NCBI GenBank assembly: GCA_014649355.1
Contig: BMSW01000006.1
Coordinates: forward strand, 124,001-188,000
Direction: 5' to 3'
Source: Streptomyces althioticus
GTDB lineage: Bacteria > Actinomycetota > Actinomycetes > Streptomycetales > Streptomycetaceae
Length of the DNA: 64,000 bases
In this document: positions 53,486 through 62,417 of the stretch, in pieces
Layout: each line of letters begins with the position of its first letter
Numbering within the stretch: the stretch's first letter is position 1
Position numbers and translations under genes: made by a program
Notes under the pieces: model-generated
Seen by the model: the letters and a program-made list of their open reading frames with translations, nothing else
Told to the model about the DNA's origin: nothing
The model's database searches: none

Positions 53486-54409
53486 ATGTCCGCCGCGTCG
53501 CATCGCATCTCCCGTCTGGAACCCTACCTGGACAGGCCCGAGCCCGCGCCGACCCTGCTCAAGATGCTGGTGGGCGTGCAGCTGGCCGGTTTCCGTGAGG
53601 ACGCCGGACTGTCCCAGGACCAGGCGGCCCGTTCCGTCGGCTTCAGCGGAGCCAAGCTGTCCCGCATCGAGTCCGGCAAGGGCCGCCGCCCGCCGACCGA
53701 GACCGACGTCCGGGCGCTGCTCGAGCTCTACGGCACCGACGACTACGAGGCCTCCGTCCTCCTCAAGCTGCTCCAGAGGGCCGGCGAGCCGGGCTGGTGG
53801 CAGCGGTACGACAAGCGGCTGATGCCCGAGTGGTTCGACCGCCTGGTCGGCCTCCAGGAGGCCGCCGCCACCATCCGTACGTTCGAGATCCAATACGTCC
53901 CCGGACTGTTGCAGACCGCCGACTACACCCGCGCGGTCGTCGAGCGCGGCCTGCCCAACGCCCCGGCGAGCGAGGTGCAGCGCCGGGTCGAGCTGCGCAT
54001 GCGCCGTGCCCAGCTGCTGCTCCGCGAGGACGCCCCGCAGCTGTGGGCCGTCATCGACGAGTCGGTCCTGCTGCGCGTCCTCGGCGACCGCACCGTGATG
54101 CGCGACCAGCTCGACCATCTGGCGCGGATGGCCGAGCGGACCAACGTCACCCTGCAGATCGTCCCGCTGAACGTCACCAACGCCTCGGCCCCCGCCATCC
54201 CGGTGACCTATCTGCGCTTCGGCGGACTCGACCTGCCCGACGTGGTGTACCTGGAGCACATCAGGAGCGCCAACTTCCTCGAGGACCGCGACGAGACCGA
54301 GGAGTACCGGATCGTGCTCGACCGTCTCGCCGACGAGGCGCTCACGCCCCGCGAGTCCGTCGAGATGCTGCGCCGCACGATCGACGAACGCTACGCGCTC
54401 TCCTCCTGA
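53486..54409 (+). CDS. XRE-family regulator with DUF5753 domain (WhiJ/Scr1 type)
   Basis: A 307-residue regulator. The N-terminal HTH_31 domain (about 28-85; FREDAGLSQDQAARSVGFSG, AKLSRIESGKGRRPP) is followed by the DUF5753 domain (about 110-295; GLQEAAATIRTFEIQYVPGL, LQTADYTRAVV, MRRAQLLLRE, TNVTLQIVPL, VVYLEHI). It forms, with the DUF397 gene and the divergent ATP-binding protein, the set typical of Streptomyces developmental or antibiotic regulation. ATG 53486 is the only start near the HTH. It is followed by a terminator. Confidence 0.9.
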   Translation: MSAASHRISRLEPYLDRPEPAPTLLKMLVGVQLAGFREDAGLSQDQAARSVGFSGAKLSRIESGKGRRPPTETDVRALLELYGTDDYEASVLLKLLQRAGEPGWWQRYDKRLMPEWFDRLVGLQEAAATIRTFEIQYVPGLLQTADYTRAVVERGLPNAPASEVQRRVELRMRRAQLLLREDAPQLWAVIDESVLLRVLGDRTVMRDQLDHLARMAERTNVTLQIVPLNVTNASAPAIPVTYLRFGGLDLPDVVYLEHIRSANFLEDRDETEEYRIVLDRLADEALTPRESVEMLRRTIDERYALSS

Positions 54410-54458
54410 TCCGTCACGGCCTTCCTGACTCGCAACGGCCTTCCCGGTCCGGAACGAC

Positions 54459-54491
54459 CGACGCCCCTCCCGTATCCCGGGAGGGGCGTCG
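54459..54491. terminator. 14-bp-stem bidirectional terminator
   Basis: CGACGCCCCTCCCG pairs perfectly with CGGGAGGGGCGTCG, 5-nt loop, between convergent genes. Confidence 0.85.
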
Positions 54492-54505
54492 TCATGTCCC
54501 GAGGG

Positions 54506-55327
54506 CTACGAGGGAAGCCGGCCCACGCCGCCGAACTCGATCCACTCCTGGGTGAGCTGACGGGGCGCCACCTCCGTGTCCGGACGCCAGGTGGACACCT
54601 CCACCAGACCCGGCTCCAGGATCTCCAGACCCTCGAAGAGGACCTCGACGTCCTTCTCCGTGCGGACCCGGCCCCAGTGTCCCTGGGTCGCCTGGTCCAT
54701 GAAATCGGTGACGAACTCGCGGACCTTCGGGTCCTCGCTGACCAGCTGGCACATCACCATGAAGCTGCCCGGCGCCAGCCGCTCCCGCACCCGGTTGGCG
54801 ACGGCCAGCGGACCGTCGGTGTCGCTGTCCGGGATGCAGTGGAAAACGGAGTTGAACAGCACGCACACCGGCTCGTCGAAGTTGATCAGCCGCTGGGTCT
54901 CGGGGTGGCCGAATATCCCGTCGGTGTCGCGCATGTCCGCCTGGATGACCGCCGTGCGCTCGTCCTGCTCGAGGAGGGCCCGTCCGTGCACCAGCACCAT
55001 CGGGTCGTTGTCGGCGTACACGACGTGGGTGGTGGGGTCGATGCGCTGCGCCACCTGGTGCACGTTGTCCTGGGTGGGCAGGCCGGAGCCGTGGTCCAGG
55101 TACTGCCGGATGCCGTACTCCTGGGTGAGCGTGCGGACCACGCGCTGCAGGAAACGGCGGTTGTTCAGGGCCAGGCGGCGGGTGCTCGGCACCACCTTGT
55201 CGAGCTCCTCGACCGCGGCACGGTCCGCAGCGTAGTTGTCCTTGCCGCCGAGGTAGTAGTCGTACATCCGCGCGGCCGTCGGTACGGTCGCGTCGATCTC
55301 GGTGGACAGCTGCTTACCGGAATGCAT
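54506..55327 (-). CDS. DUF574 (Methyltransf_19) SAM-dependent methyltransferase-like protein
   Basis: A 273-residue protein of an actinobacterial family greatly expanded in Streptomyces. The diagnostic N-terminal segment is ARMYDYYLGGKDNYAADR, followed by YLDHGSGLPTQDNVHQVAQ (SAM region), VVYADNDPMVLVHGRALL and VLFNSVFHCIPD. Substrates are unknown. ATG 55327 follows AGGGGGA. Upstream is a 16-bp palindrome AGGGCCGTACGGCCCT (55386-55401). These genes often lie beside DUF397/XRE genes, as here. Confidence 0.9.
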   Translation of the reverse strand: MHSGKQLSTEIDATVPTAARMYDYYLGGKDNYAADRAAVEELDKVVPSTRRLALNNRRFLQRVVRTLTQEYGIRQYLDHGSGLPTQDNVHQVAQRIDPTTHVVYADNDPMVLVHGRALLEQDERTAVIQADMRDTDGIFGHPETQRLINFDEPVCVLFNSVFHCIPDSDTDGPLAVANRVRERLAPGSFMVMCQLVSEDPKVREFVTDFMDQATQGHWGRVRTEKDVEVLFEGLEILEPGLVEVSTWRPDTEVAPRQLTQEWIEFGGVGRLPS

Positions 55328-55385
55328 CGTTCCCCCTGCGGAGTGCCGCCAACTGGACTGGCTGGACAGGAAATACATCCTAGGG

Positions 55386-55401
55386 AGGGCCGTACGGCCC
55401 T
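55386..55401. promoter_or_regulatory. 16-bp perfect palindrome
   Basis: AGGGCCGTACGGCCCT, 59 bp upstream of the DUF574 methyltransferase start. Possible operator; binder unknown. Confidence 0.4.
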
Positions 55402-55558
55402 TGCCAGCCCGTCGGCGAACATGACCCCGAAGGAATGGTGAAGGAGTGTCAGGTCGTCACGTTGGGTGGCGTGAGGTGTGCGAGGTGTGATGGTCTGACC
55501 GATGGAGGGGCGGGTACCCGCCCTCGCGGCATCCCCGCACCGAGGAGGTCGGACCACC

Positions 55559-57952
55559 GTGGACAGCTCGCCGGACCGCATCACCAACCCCTGGGGCGCG
55601 CGCACCCCCTACGCCCCCGGCGACCCCTGGCCGGTCCGCACCGACCTGCACCTCGCGGACGGGGTGACGGAGGCGGACGTCGAACGCTGGGTGCCGTCCG
55701 CCTCGATCCTGCACTCCAACGGCGACGCCATGGACATCGCCGTGCGCGGCGGACGCATCGTCGGCGTCCGGGGCCGCGCCGCCGACCGGGTCAACCGCGG
55801 CCGGCTCGGCCCCAAGGACCTCTACGGCTGGCAGGCCAACCACTCCCCGGACCGCCTCACCCGCCCGCTCGTCCGTGAGAACGGCCGGCTCGTCGAGACC
55901 GACTGGGACACCGCCATGGACCGCGTGGTCTCCCGCACCCGGACCCTGCTCGACGACCGCGGCCCCGGCTCCGTCGGCTTCTACACCAGCGGGCAGCTGT
56001 TCCTGGAGGAGTACTACACCCTCTCCGTCCTCGCCCACGCCGGCGTCCGCACCAACCACCTCGACGGCAACACCCGGCTGTGCACGGCCACCGCCGCCGA
56101 GGCCCTCAAGGAGAGCTTCGGCTCCGACGGCCAGCCCGGCTCGTACGAGGACATCGACCACGCCGACACCATCGCCCTGTTCGGGCACAACATGGCCGAG
56201 ACGCAGACGGTGCTGTGGGCCCGCGTCCTGGACCGGCTCGACGGCTCCGACCCGCCCCGGCTGCTGTGCGTCGACCCCCGCTGCACCCCCGTCGCCCGCC
56301 GCGCCGACATCCATCTGGCGCCGCGCCCCGGCACCAACGTCGCCCTGCTCAACGCCCTGCTGCACGAGATCATCCGCACCGGCCGCGTCGACCGCGCCTA
56401 CCTCGACGCCCACACCGTCGGCTACGACGAGCTCGCCGCCGGCGTCGAGCGCTGCACCCCCCGCTGGGCCGCGGAGATCTGCGGTGTCCCGGCCGCCGAG
56501 ATCGAACGCGCCGCCGACCTCCTCGGCAGCGCGGAGCGGCTCACCTCCACGGTTCTCCAGGGTGTCTACCAGTCTCACCAGGCGTCCGCCGCCGCCGTGC
56601 AGGTCAACAACCTGCACCTGATCCGCGGCATGCTCGGCCGCCCCGGTTGCGGGCTGATGCAGATGAACGGCCAGCCCACCGCCCAGAACACCCGCGAGTG
56701 CGGGGCCGACGGCGACCTCCCCGGCTTCCGCAACTGGCAGAACGACCGGCATGTGGCCGAGCTGGCCGAGATCTGGAACGTCGAACCGGACGGCATCCCG
56801 CACCACGGCCCGCCCACCCACGCCATGCAGATGTTCCGCTACGCCGAGCAGGGCTCGCTGCGCATGCTGTGGATCTCCGGCACCAACCCCGCCGTCTCCC
56901 TGCCCGAGCTCGGCCGGATCCGTTCGATCCTCGCGCAGGAACGCCTGTTCGTGGTGGTGCAGGACCTGTTCCTCACGGAGACCGCCCAGCTCGCCGACGT
57001 CGTCCTGCCCGCCGCGACCTGGGGCGAGAAGACCGGCACCTTCACCAACGCCGACCGCACCGTCCACCTCTCCGAGAAGGCCGTCGACCCGCCCGGCGAG
57101 GCCCGCGCCGACCTCGACATCTTCCTCGACTTCGCCGCCCGCATGGACTTCCGCGACAAGGACGGCGGCCCGCTGGTCCACTGGTCCGACCCACGGGGCG
57201 CCTTCGCCGCCTGGCAACGCTGCAGCGCCGGCCGCCCCTGCGACTACACCGGGCTGACCTACGACAAGCTGCGCGACGGCGGCATTCAGTGGCCCTGCAC
57301 CGAGGACGCCCCCGACGGCACCGCCCGCCTCTACACCGACGGCTTCGACCACGCCCACCCCGACCGCTGCGAGAGCTACGGCAAGGACATGGTCACCGGC
57401 GCGACCGTCACCCCGGTCGAGTACCGCTCCCTCAACCCGGACGGCAAGGCCGTGATCAAGGCCGCCGAGTACCTGCCGCCGCACGAGGACGCCTCCCCGG
57501 AGTACCCGCTCCAGCTGATCACCGGCCGGACCGTCCACCACTTCCACACCCGCACCAAGACCGGCCGCGCCCCCGAGCTGAACGCCGCCGCCCCGGACGT
57601 CTGGGCGGAGATCTCCCCGGCCGAGGCCTCCGCCCAGGGCCTGGCCGACGGCGACCTGGTGCAGGTGACCACCCCACGCGGCGCGCTCCGGGCCCGGCTG
57701 CGCACCGTGGCGATCCGCGACGGTGTGGTGTTCGTGCCGTTCCACTACGGCTACTGGGACCTCCCCGAGGGGTACCGCCCGCCCGACGGCCGCCCCGGCC
57801 GCGCCGCCAACGAGACCACGATCACCGACTGGGACCCGCTGTCCAAGCAGCCCCTGTTCAAGACGGCGGCGGCCCGCGTCACCCTGGTCGCCCGGCGCGG
57901 CGCCCCACCACGGCAGGACACGGACGACGCGACGACGGGGAGCACGGCATGA
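55559..57952 (+). CDS. Molybdopterin oxidoreductase lacking N-terminal Fe-S cysteines
   Basis: A 797-residue DMSO-reductase/formate-dehydrogenase-superfamily protein. The domain order is intact: Mo-bis-MGD domains (about 85-480; GNTRLCTATAAEALKE with a candidate Mo-ligand Cys, VDPRCTPVARRADIHL, GRPGCGLMQMNGQ, WISGTNPAVSLPEL, VVLPAATWGEKTGTFTN) and the C-terminal molydop_binding domain (about 640-775). But the N-terminal [4Fe-4S] Cys motif is absent: the position reads SASILHSNGDAMDI, and GRLGPKD replaces GRLCPKG. GTG 55559 is preceded by GAGGAGG. Electron transfer must differ from the usual path. The stop overlaps the next gene. Confidence 0.85.
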   Translation: MDSSPDRITNPWGARTPYAPGDPWPVRTDLHLADGVTEADVERWVPSASILHSNGDAMDIAVRGGRIVGVRGRAADRVNRGRLGPKDLYGWQANHSPDRLTRPLVRENGRLVETDWDTAMDRVVSRTRTLLDDRGPGSVGFYTSGQLFLEEYYTLSVLAHAGVRTNHLDGNTRLCTATAAEALKESFGSDGQPGSYEDIDHADTIALFGHNMAETQTVLWARVLDRLDGSDPPRLLCVDPRCTPVARRADIHLAPRPGTNVALLNALLHEIIRTGRVDRAYLDAHTVGYDELAAGVERCTPRWAAEICGVPAAEIERAADLLGSAERLTSTVLQGVYQSHQASAAAVQVNNLHLIRGMLGRPGCGLMQMNGQPTAQNTRECGADGDLPGFRNWQNDRHVAELAEIWNVEPDGIPHHGPPTHAMQMFRYAEQGSLRMLWISGTNPAVSLPELGRIRSILAQERLFVVVQDLFLTETAQLADVVLPAATWGEKTGTFTNADRTVHLSEKAVDPPGEARADLDIFLDFAARMDFRDKDGGPLVHWSDPRGAFAAWQRCSAGRPCDYTGLTYDKLRDGGIQWPCTEDAPDGTARLYTDGFDHAHPDRCESYGKDMVTGATVTPVEYRSLNPDGKAVIKAAEYLPPHEDASPEYPLQLITGRTVHHFHTRTKTGRAPELNAAAPDVWAEISPAEASAQGLADGDLVQVTTPRGALRARLRTVAIRDGVVFVPFHYGYWDLPEGYRPPDGRPGRAANETTITDWDPLSKQPLFKTAAARVTLVARRGAPPRQDTDDATTGSTA

Positions 57953-58440
57953 ACGGCATCGGCATCACCCTGCGCGCCCTCCACGACGGCGAGCGCGACC
58001 TGGAGACGGACCTCCTCGCCGTCGCCGAACGGCACCGCACCGAGCACGAGGTGCACCACGTCGCCACCGACGTCGCCCGCTGGTCCCGCGAGCACGCGGC
58101 CCGGCTGGCCGCCCTCGGCCCCGACCACGGCGTCGAGCTGTCCGGCCCGCGCGACCACACCGCTCCCGGCGCGCTGACCGCCCTGCGCGAGAAGGCCGCC
58201 CAGGCCCTCGGGCGACGCCCGGAGACGGGGCTGCTCCTCCTGGAGGACCTGCGCGACCTGCACCTGGCCGTCGTCCGCAACAGCCTCTACTGGGAGATGC
58301 TCGCCCAGACCGCACAGGCCACCCGTGACCGCGCCCTCCTCGGTCTGGCGACCGACTGCCACCCCCAGACGCTGCGGCAGATGCGCTGGACCAACACGAT
58401 GATCAAGGTGCTGTCACCACAGCTCCTCGTGAGCGTCTGA
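57949..58440 (+). CDS. Small helical partner protein of the molybdoenzyme
   Basis: A 163-residue, helix-rich, His-containing soluble protein, translationally coupled (ATGA) to the molybdopterin oxidoreductase. Several long helices are suggested (LHDGERDLETDLLAVAERH, ARWSREHAARLAALG, GLLLLEDLRDLHLAVVRNSLYW), giving a ferritin-like or four-helix-bundle look. HEVHH and scattered His/Glu could bind metal. I do not recognise a family. Overlap with the oxidoreductase suggests a subunit or maturation role (inference). Confidence 0.72.
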   Translation: MNGIGITLRALHDGERDLETDLLAVAERHRTEHEVHHVATDVARWSREHAARLAALGPDHGVELSGPRDHTAPGALTALREKAAQALGRRPETGLLLLEDLRDLHLAVVRNSLYWEMLAQTAQATRDRALLGLATDCHPQTLRQMRWTNTMIKVLSPQLLVSV

Positions 58441-58574
58441 CCTGCCCCGGGACGGGTTTCGCGGCGCGCCTGCAGGACCGTCCGTGCCCCGCTATCGTCG
58501 GTTTCGTCCCCACGGGACGTCGGCCGCCGACGGGCGGCGGCCGGCCCGGCCGGAACCCCCGGAAGGCGGGCACC

Positions 58575-60263
58575 ATGGACGGCTACTACGACCTCGGCTC
58601 CTACGGACGGCCCGTGTCGACGACCTCGCCCGAGGCGCAACTCTGGTTCGACCGCGGGCTGATGTGGACGTACGCCTTCAACCACGAGGAGGCGGTCGCC
58701 TGTTACCAGAAGGCCGCCGACGCCGACCCCGGCTGCGCGATGGCCCACTGGGGCATCGCCTACGCCCTCGGCCCGAACTACAACAAACCCTGGGAGGCCT
58801 TCGACACCGAAGACCTCGACCGCACCGTCGAGCGCACCCACGCCGCCGTCGAACGCGCCCACCGGGCGGCACAGGCCCGCGCCACCCCCGTCGAACGCGC
58901 CCTCGTCGAGGCCCTGCGCGCCCGCTACCCGCAGGACCGCCCCGCGGCTGACTGCTCCGTCTGGAACGAACCGTACGCGGACCGCATGCTCGCCGTGTAC
59001 GAGAGCGCCCCCGGCGACCCCGACGTGGCCGCGCTCTGCGCCGACGCGCTGATGAACCTCACGCCGTGGCAGCTGTGGGACCTGAGGACCGGACGCCCCG
59101 CCGACGGCGCCCGCACCGTCGAGGCCAAGGAGGTGCTCGACGGCGCCCTCACCACCGAGGCCGGAGCCACGCACCCCGGCGTCGTGCACCTCTACAGCCA
59201 CCTGATGGAGATGTCCCCGACCCCGGAAGCGGCCCTCACCGTCGCGGACCGGCTGCGCGGCGCCGCGCCCGACGCCGGGCACCTGCTCCACATGCCCTCG
59301 CACCTCGAGGTGCTGTGCGGCGACTACCGCAGGGTCGTCTCGGACAACACCGCCGCGATCGCCGCCGACGAGAAGTACCTCCAGCGGGCGGGCGCGATGA
59401 ACTTCTACACGCTCTACCGCTGCCACAACCACCACTTCCGGATCTACGGCGCCATGTTCGCCGGACAGTCCGAGGTGGCCCTCGACGCCGCCGCCCGGCT
59501 CGAGGCCGCCGTGCCCGAGAAGCTCCTGAGGGTGGAGAGCCCGCCCATGGCGGACTGGCTGGAGGCGTTCCTGGCGATGCGCTTCCACGTGCTGATCCGC
59601 TTCGGCCGCTGGGACGACATCCTCGCCCTGCCGTTCCCCGACGACCCCGAGCTGTACTGCGTCACGACCGCGATGCTGCACTACGCCCGCGGCGTCGCGC
59701 TCGGCGTGAAGGGCGACACGGACGGCGCCGCCGTCGAGCGGGAGAAGTTCCGCGCGGCCGTGGACCGCGTCCCCGAGAGCAGGATGCTGTTCAACAACAC
59801 CTGCCACGACATCCTCGCCATCGCCTCCGCGATGCTCGACGGCGAACTCGCCTATCGCGAGGGCGACTACGACACCGCCTTCGCCGCGCTCGAACTGGCC
59901 GTCGAACGGGACGACACCCTGCCGTACGACGAGCCGTGGGGCTGGATGCAGCCCACCCGGCACGCCCTCGGCGCGCTCCTCCTCGAACAGGGCCGGGTCG
60001 CCGAGGCGGAGGCCGTCTACCGCGCCGACCTGGGCCTCGACGACACCCTGCCCCGGCCGCTCCAGCACCCGAACAACGTCTGGGCGCTGCACGGATTCCA
60101 CGAGTGCCTGCTGCGCACCGGCAAGACGGGCGAGGCCGCGATCGTCGCCCGGCAACTGCGACAGGCGGTGGCGCTGGCCGACGTACCGATCGAGGCGTCC
60201 TGCTTCTGCCGGCTGGACACGCACGGTCCGGAGGCAGAGGCGGGGGAGCACGCCTGTCACTGA
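58575..60263 (+). CDS. TPR-repeat protein
   Basis: A 562-residue soluble protein made largely of tetratricopeptide-type repeats: WFDRGLMWTYAFNHEEAVACYQKAADADPG, AMAHWGIAYALGPNYNKPWE, then long helical pairs, and near the C-terminus VAEAEAVYRADLGLDD and LHGFHECLLRTGKTGEA. It contains clustered His/Cys (CHNHHFR, HEC, CFC) that may bind metal. It starts with ATG 58575 135 bp after the molybdoenzyme partner and may be its chaperone or unrelated. Ends in a terminator. Confidence 0.85.
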   Translation: MDGYYDLGSYGRPVSTTSPEAQLWFDRGLMWTYAFNHEEAVACYQKAADADPGCAMAHWGIAYALGPNYNKPWEAFDTEDLDRTVERTHAAVERAHRAAQARATPVERALVEALRARYPQDRPAADCSVWNEPYADRMLAVYESAPGDPDVAALCADALMNLTPWQLWDLRTGRPADGARTVEAKEVLDGALTTEAGATHPGVVHLYSHLMEMSPTPEAALTVADRLRGAAPDAGHLLHMPSHLEVLCGDYRRVVSDNTAAIAADEKYLQRAGAMNFYTLYRCHNHHFRIYGAMFAGQSEVALDAAARLEAAVPEKLLRVESPPMADWLEAFLAMRFHVLIRFGRWDDILALPFPDDPELYCVTTAMLHYARGVALGVKGDTDGAAVEREKFRAAVDRVPESRMLFNNTCHDILAIASAMLDGELAYREGDYDTAFAALELAVERDDTLPYDEPWGWMQPTRHALGALLLEQGRVAEAEAVYRADLGLDDTLPRPLQHPNNVWALHGFHECLLRTGKTGEAAIVARQLRQAVALADVPIEASCFCRLDTHGPEAEAGEHACH

Positions 60264-60266
60264 CGC

Positions 60267-60306
60267 GGCGCCGGCGGCCCGGGTGGTTCCCGGGCCCGCC
60301 GGCGCC
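60267..60306. terminator. Hairpin terminator
   Basis: GGCGCCGGCGGCCCGGG pairs with CCCGGGCCCGCCGGCGCC (one extra base), 5-nt loop, between convergent genes. Confidence 0.8.
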
Positions 60307-60326
60307 GGCGGGGGCGGCCGTGGCTC

Positions 60327-60509
60327 TCAGCGGGACGCCACGACGGCCTGGAACGACTTCATGCAGGTGAAGCAGTGCCGGTCCGTCGTGTCGCGCCGTG
60401 GCGATTCCTCCTCCTTGTCCACCCCGCACAGCGTCGAGGTCTTGTCCGGGGTGAGAACGTGCCAGACCGGCTCCCCCGAAGTGTCTGCACCGCACCACAT
60501 CTCGTGCAT
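60327..60509 (-). CDS. 60-residue Cys-containing zinc-finger-like protein
   Basis: A short gene with GGAGGGAG 7-8 nt before ATG 60509. The product (opening MHEMWCGADTSGEPVWHVL) has four Cys (C6, C28, C46, C49) and a CFTC pair near the end, spaced like a small treble-clef or zinc ribbon. No signal or membrane segment. Function unknown; the Cys pattern supports a real metal-binding protein. Confidence 0.72.
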   Translation of the reverse strand: MHEMWCGADTSGEPVWHVLTPDKTSTLCGVDKEEESPRRDTTDRHCFTCMKSFQAVVASR

Positions 60510-60647
60510 TCCCAGCTCCCTCCGGGTAGGCATGGAGGCCGCTTCCATACCAGCACGGCGGGCGTCCGTCCGGCTCGTCCGGCGGTCCAGTCGGGTGACA
60601 CGCGGTCCCGGCGTGCATACGCGACGGCACGGACGGATGCTGGAGGG

Positions 60648-60860
60648 ATGAGGAAGCCTCCGATCGTGGTACACCCGCCGCTCGGCTCGGGCGGCCGGCG
60701 CGTCACCGTGCGCGGAGAGATCGTCGGCCTCGCCTACTCCGACCGTGACGTCGTGGAGTTCCTGCGCCGCGTCGGGCTCCCGGAGGGCGAACAGCTGCTG
60801 GACGACCCCGCCTGGGTGAAGTGGGTCGGCGGCCGGGCCCACGTCTACGACGCCGCGTAG
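60648..60860 (+). CDS. 70-residue conserved hypothetical protein
   Basis: A small protein opening MRKPPIVVHPPLGSGGRRVTV and continuing GEIVGLAYSDRDVVEFLRRV, ending in VKWVGGRAHVYDAA. It has a beta-alpha-beta feel and is one of the common short Streptomyces proteins of unknown role. ATG 60648 follows GGAG closely. Divergent from the zinc-finger-like gene. Confidence 0.7.
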   Translation: MRKPPIVVHPPLGSGGRRVTVRGEIVGLAYSDRDVVEFLRRVGLPEGEQLLDDPAWVKWVGGRAHVYDAA

Positions 60861-60973
60861 AACGACGGCGCCCCGGAACCCGGAGCGCCGTCGCCGCCAC
60901 CGTCGGCGCCGACTCCGACGGTGACCGTATCCGGCCGGGTACCCCGGTGGGACACCTTCATGCAGCGCCCCTC

Positions 60974-60996
60974 CAGGGGCGCAGGGGACCGCGCGC
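60974..60996 (+). repeat. Degenerate copy of the dispersed 23-bp repeat
   Basis: CAGGGGCGCAGGGGACCGCG..., followed by CCCCCCACCGGCCCGC as in copy 4; an eroded copy overlapping the 3' flank of the LysR gene. Confidence 0.55.
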
Positions 60997-61929
60997 TCAC
61001 CCCCCACCGGCCCGCGGCTCGACGCCGACCTCGGCCCTCGCGGAAGCGCCCCCGCTCAGTCGCCGGGCGACGGCCCGCACCAGTTCGTCCAACACCGCTT
61101 CGCCGTTCCGCCGCCGAGGCCGCGCCAGCCCCACCCGCGACGGTGAGAGCCCGCGCACCGGGCGGTACACCACATCCGGGCGGGTGTGGAAGCGGGCCGC
61201 GGACGCCGGGGCCAGGGCCACGCACCCGCTGGCCACCGCTCCCAGCCACTCGTCGGGACGGCTGGTCACGGCGCCGATCCGGACGGGATGCTCGCCGTCC
61301 CGTTCCTCCGCCCCCAGCCAGTGCTCCCGCCAGGCTCCGGTCTCGGACCCGGCCGCGACGAACGGCTCGTCCCACAGCTCGTGGAAGTCCACCGTCGGAC
61401 GGGCCGCCAGCGGATGGCGGACCGGCAGCAGCACGCCACGCTCCTCGGCGAACAACTCCCGGATCGTGAAACTCTCCTGACCGGGAAACGGCAGACGCAC
61501 CACTGCGGCGTCCACCTCTCCCCGGGCCAGGCCCGCGCTCGGGTCCGACCAGTCGAACTGCCGCAGTTCCACCCGCCACTCCGGCCGCGCGCGGCGGAAC
61601 TCGGCGATGATTTGGGGGACGGCCCCCACCGCGCCCGCGTCCAGGAAGCCCAGGCGCAGTACTCGTGCCGCCCGGCCGGTCGCCCGTACCGCCTCGTCCC
61701 ATCCCTCCAGCAGCGCCGGCACGCGGGAGGCGAACTCACGGCCGGCCTCGGTCAGCGCCATCCCCGAGCGTGAACGCACGAAGAGCCGCACCTCGAGGTC
61801 GTCCTCCAGGCGCCGGATCTGCTTGGTCAGCGCGGGCTGCGAGACGAACAGCCGCCGCGCCGCCCCGGTCAGGCTGCCCTCCTCCGCCACCGCGGCGAAG
61901 TACCGGAGGAGACGCGTGTCCACATCCAT
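60997..61929 (-). CDS. LysR-family transcriptional regulator
   Basis: A 310-residue regulator with a normal N-terminal HTH (about 3-62; LLRYFAAVAEEGSLTGAARRL, FVSQPALTKQIRRLEDDLEV) and a LysR substrate-binding domain (about 90-290). It is divergent from a DoxX-type membrane gene with 60 bp between start codons, the classical LysR target arrangement. The intergenic region contains TTATAGAAGCAGGTATTGG, with TATA/TAT halves that may be the LysR site. Confidence 0.92.
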   Translation of the reverse strand: MDVDTRLLRYFAAVAEEGSLTGAARRLFVSQPALTKQIRRLEDDLEVRLFVRSRSGMALTEAGREFASRVPALLEGWDEAVRATGRAARVLRLGFLDAGAVGAVPQIIAEFRRARPEWRVELRQFDWSDPSAGLARGEVDAAVVRLPFPGQESFTIRELFAEERGVLLPVRHPLAARPTVDFHELWDEPFVAAGSETGAWREHWLGAEERDGEHPVRIGAVTSRPDEWLGAVASGCVALAPASAARFHTRPDVVYRPVRGLSPSRVGLARPRRRNGEAVLDELVRAVARRLSGGASARAEVGVEPRAGGG

Positions 61930-61989
61930 GCCCCCAGGTTATAGAAGCAGGTATTGGACCGTGCCGGGCTGCCGGCAAACCCTGGAGAC

Positions 61990-62355
61990 ATGACCGATGT
62001 CCCGCTCGCACTTCTCGTCGTCACCGCGCTGACCGCCGCCGTCAACGTGGCCATGGCCGCCGCCGACCTCGCCGGGGCGCGCTTCGTGCTCGCCAACTCG
62101 GCGCAGGTGGGTGTGGCGCGGTCGTGGCTCCCCGGACTGGCCGCCCTCAAGCTGGCCGGCGCGGCGGGCCTCCTCCTCGGTGTCCTCGTCGGCGCACTGC
62201 GCCCCCTCGGCGTGGCCGCGGCCTGCGGTCTCGTCCTGTTCTACCTGGGCGCGATCGCCTTCCACCTCCGCGCCCGAGTACTCCACAACCTGGCGTTCCC
62301 CGCCTTCTACCTCGCCACAGCAGCCGCATCGCTGACCCTGACAACAACCTCCTGA
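61990..62355 (+). CDS. DoxX-like small membrane protein
   Basis: A 121-residue protein with four membrane helices, opening MTDVPLALLVVTALTAAVNV and carrying LPGLAALKLAGAAGLLLGVL, as in DoxX/DoxD-like proteins of the quinone-linked group. Function is not established. Its promoter region is shared with the LysR gene, its likely regulator. Just downstream are two dispersed repeats. Confidence 0.82.
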   Translation: MTDVPLALLVVTALTAAVNVAMAAADLAGARFVLANSAQVGVARSWLPGLAALKLAGAAGLLLGVLVGALRPLGVAAACGLVLFYLGAIAFHLRARVLHNLAFPAFYLATAAASLTLTTTS

Positions 62356-62366
62356 GGCACACCCCC

Positions 62367-62389
62367 CAGGGGCGCGGGGAACTGCGCGA
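62367..62389 (+). repeat. Dispersed 23-bp repeat, copy 4
   Basis: Exact copy, followed by caagcccccaccggcccgc. Confidence 0.8.
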
Positions 62390-62417
62390 CAAGCCCCCAC
62401 CGGCCCGCAGGTTTGAA

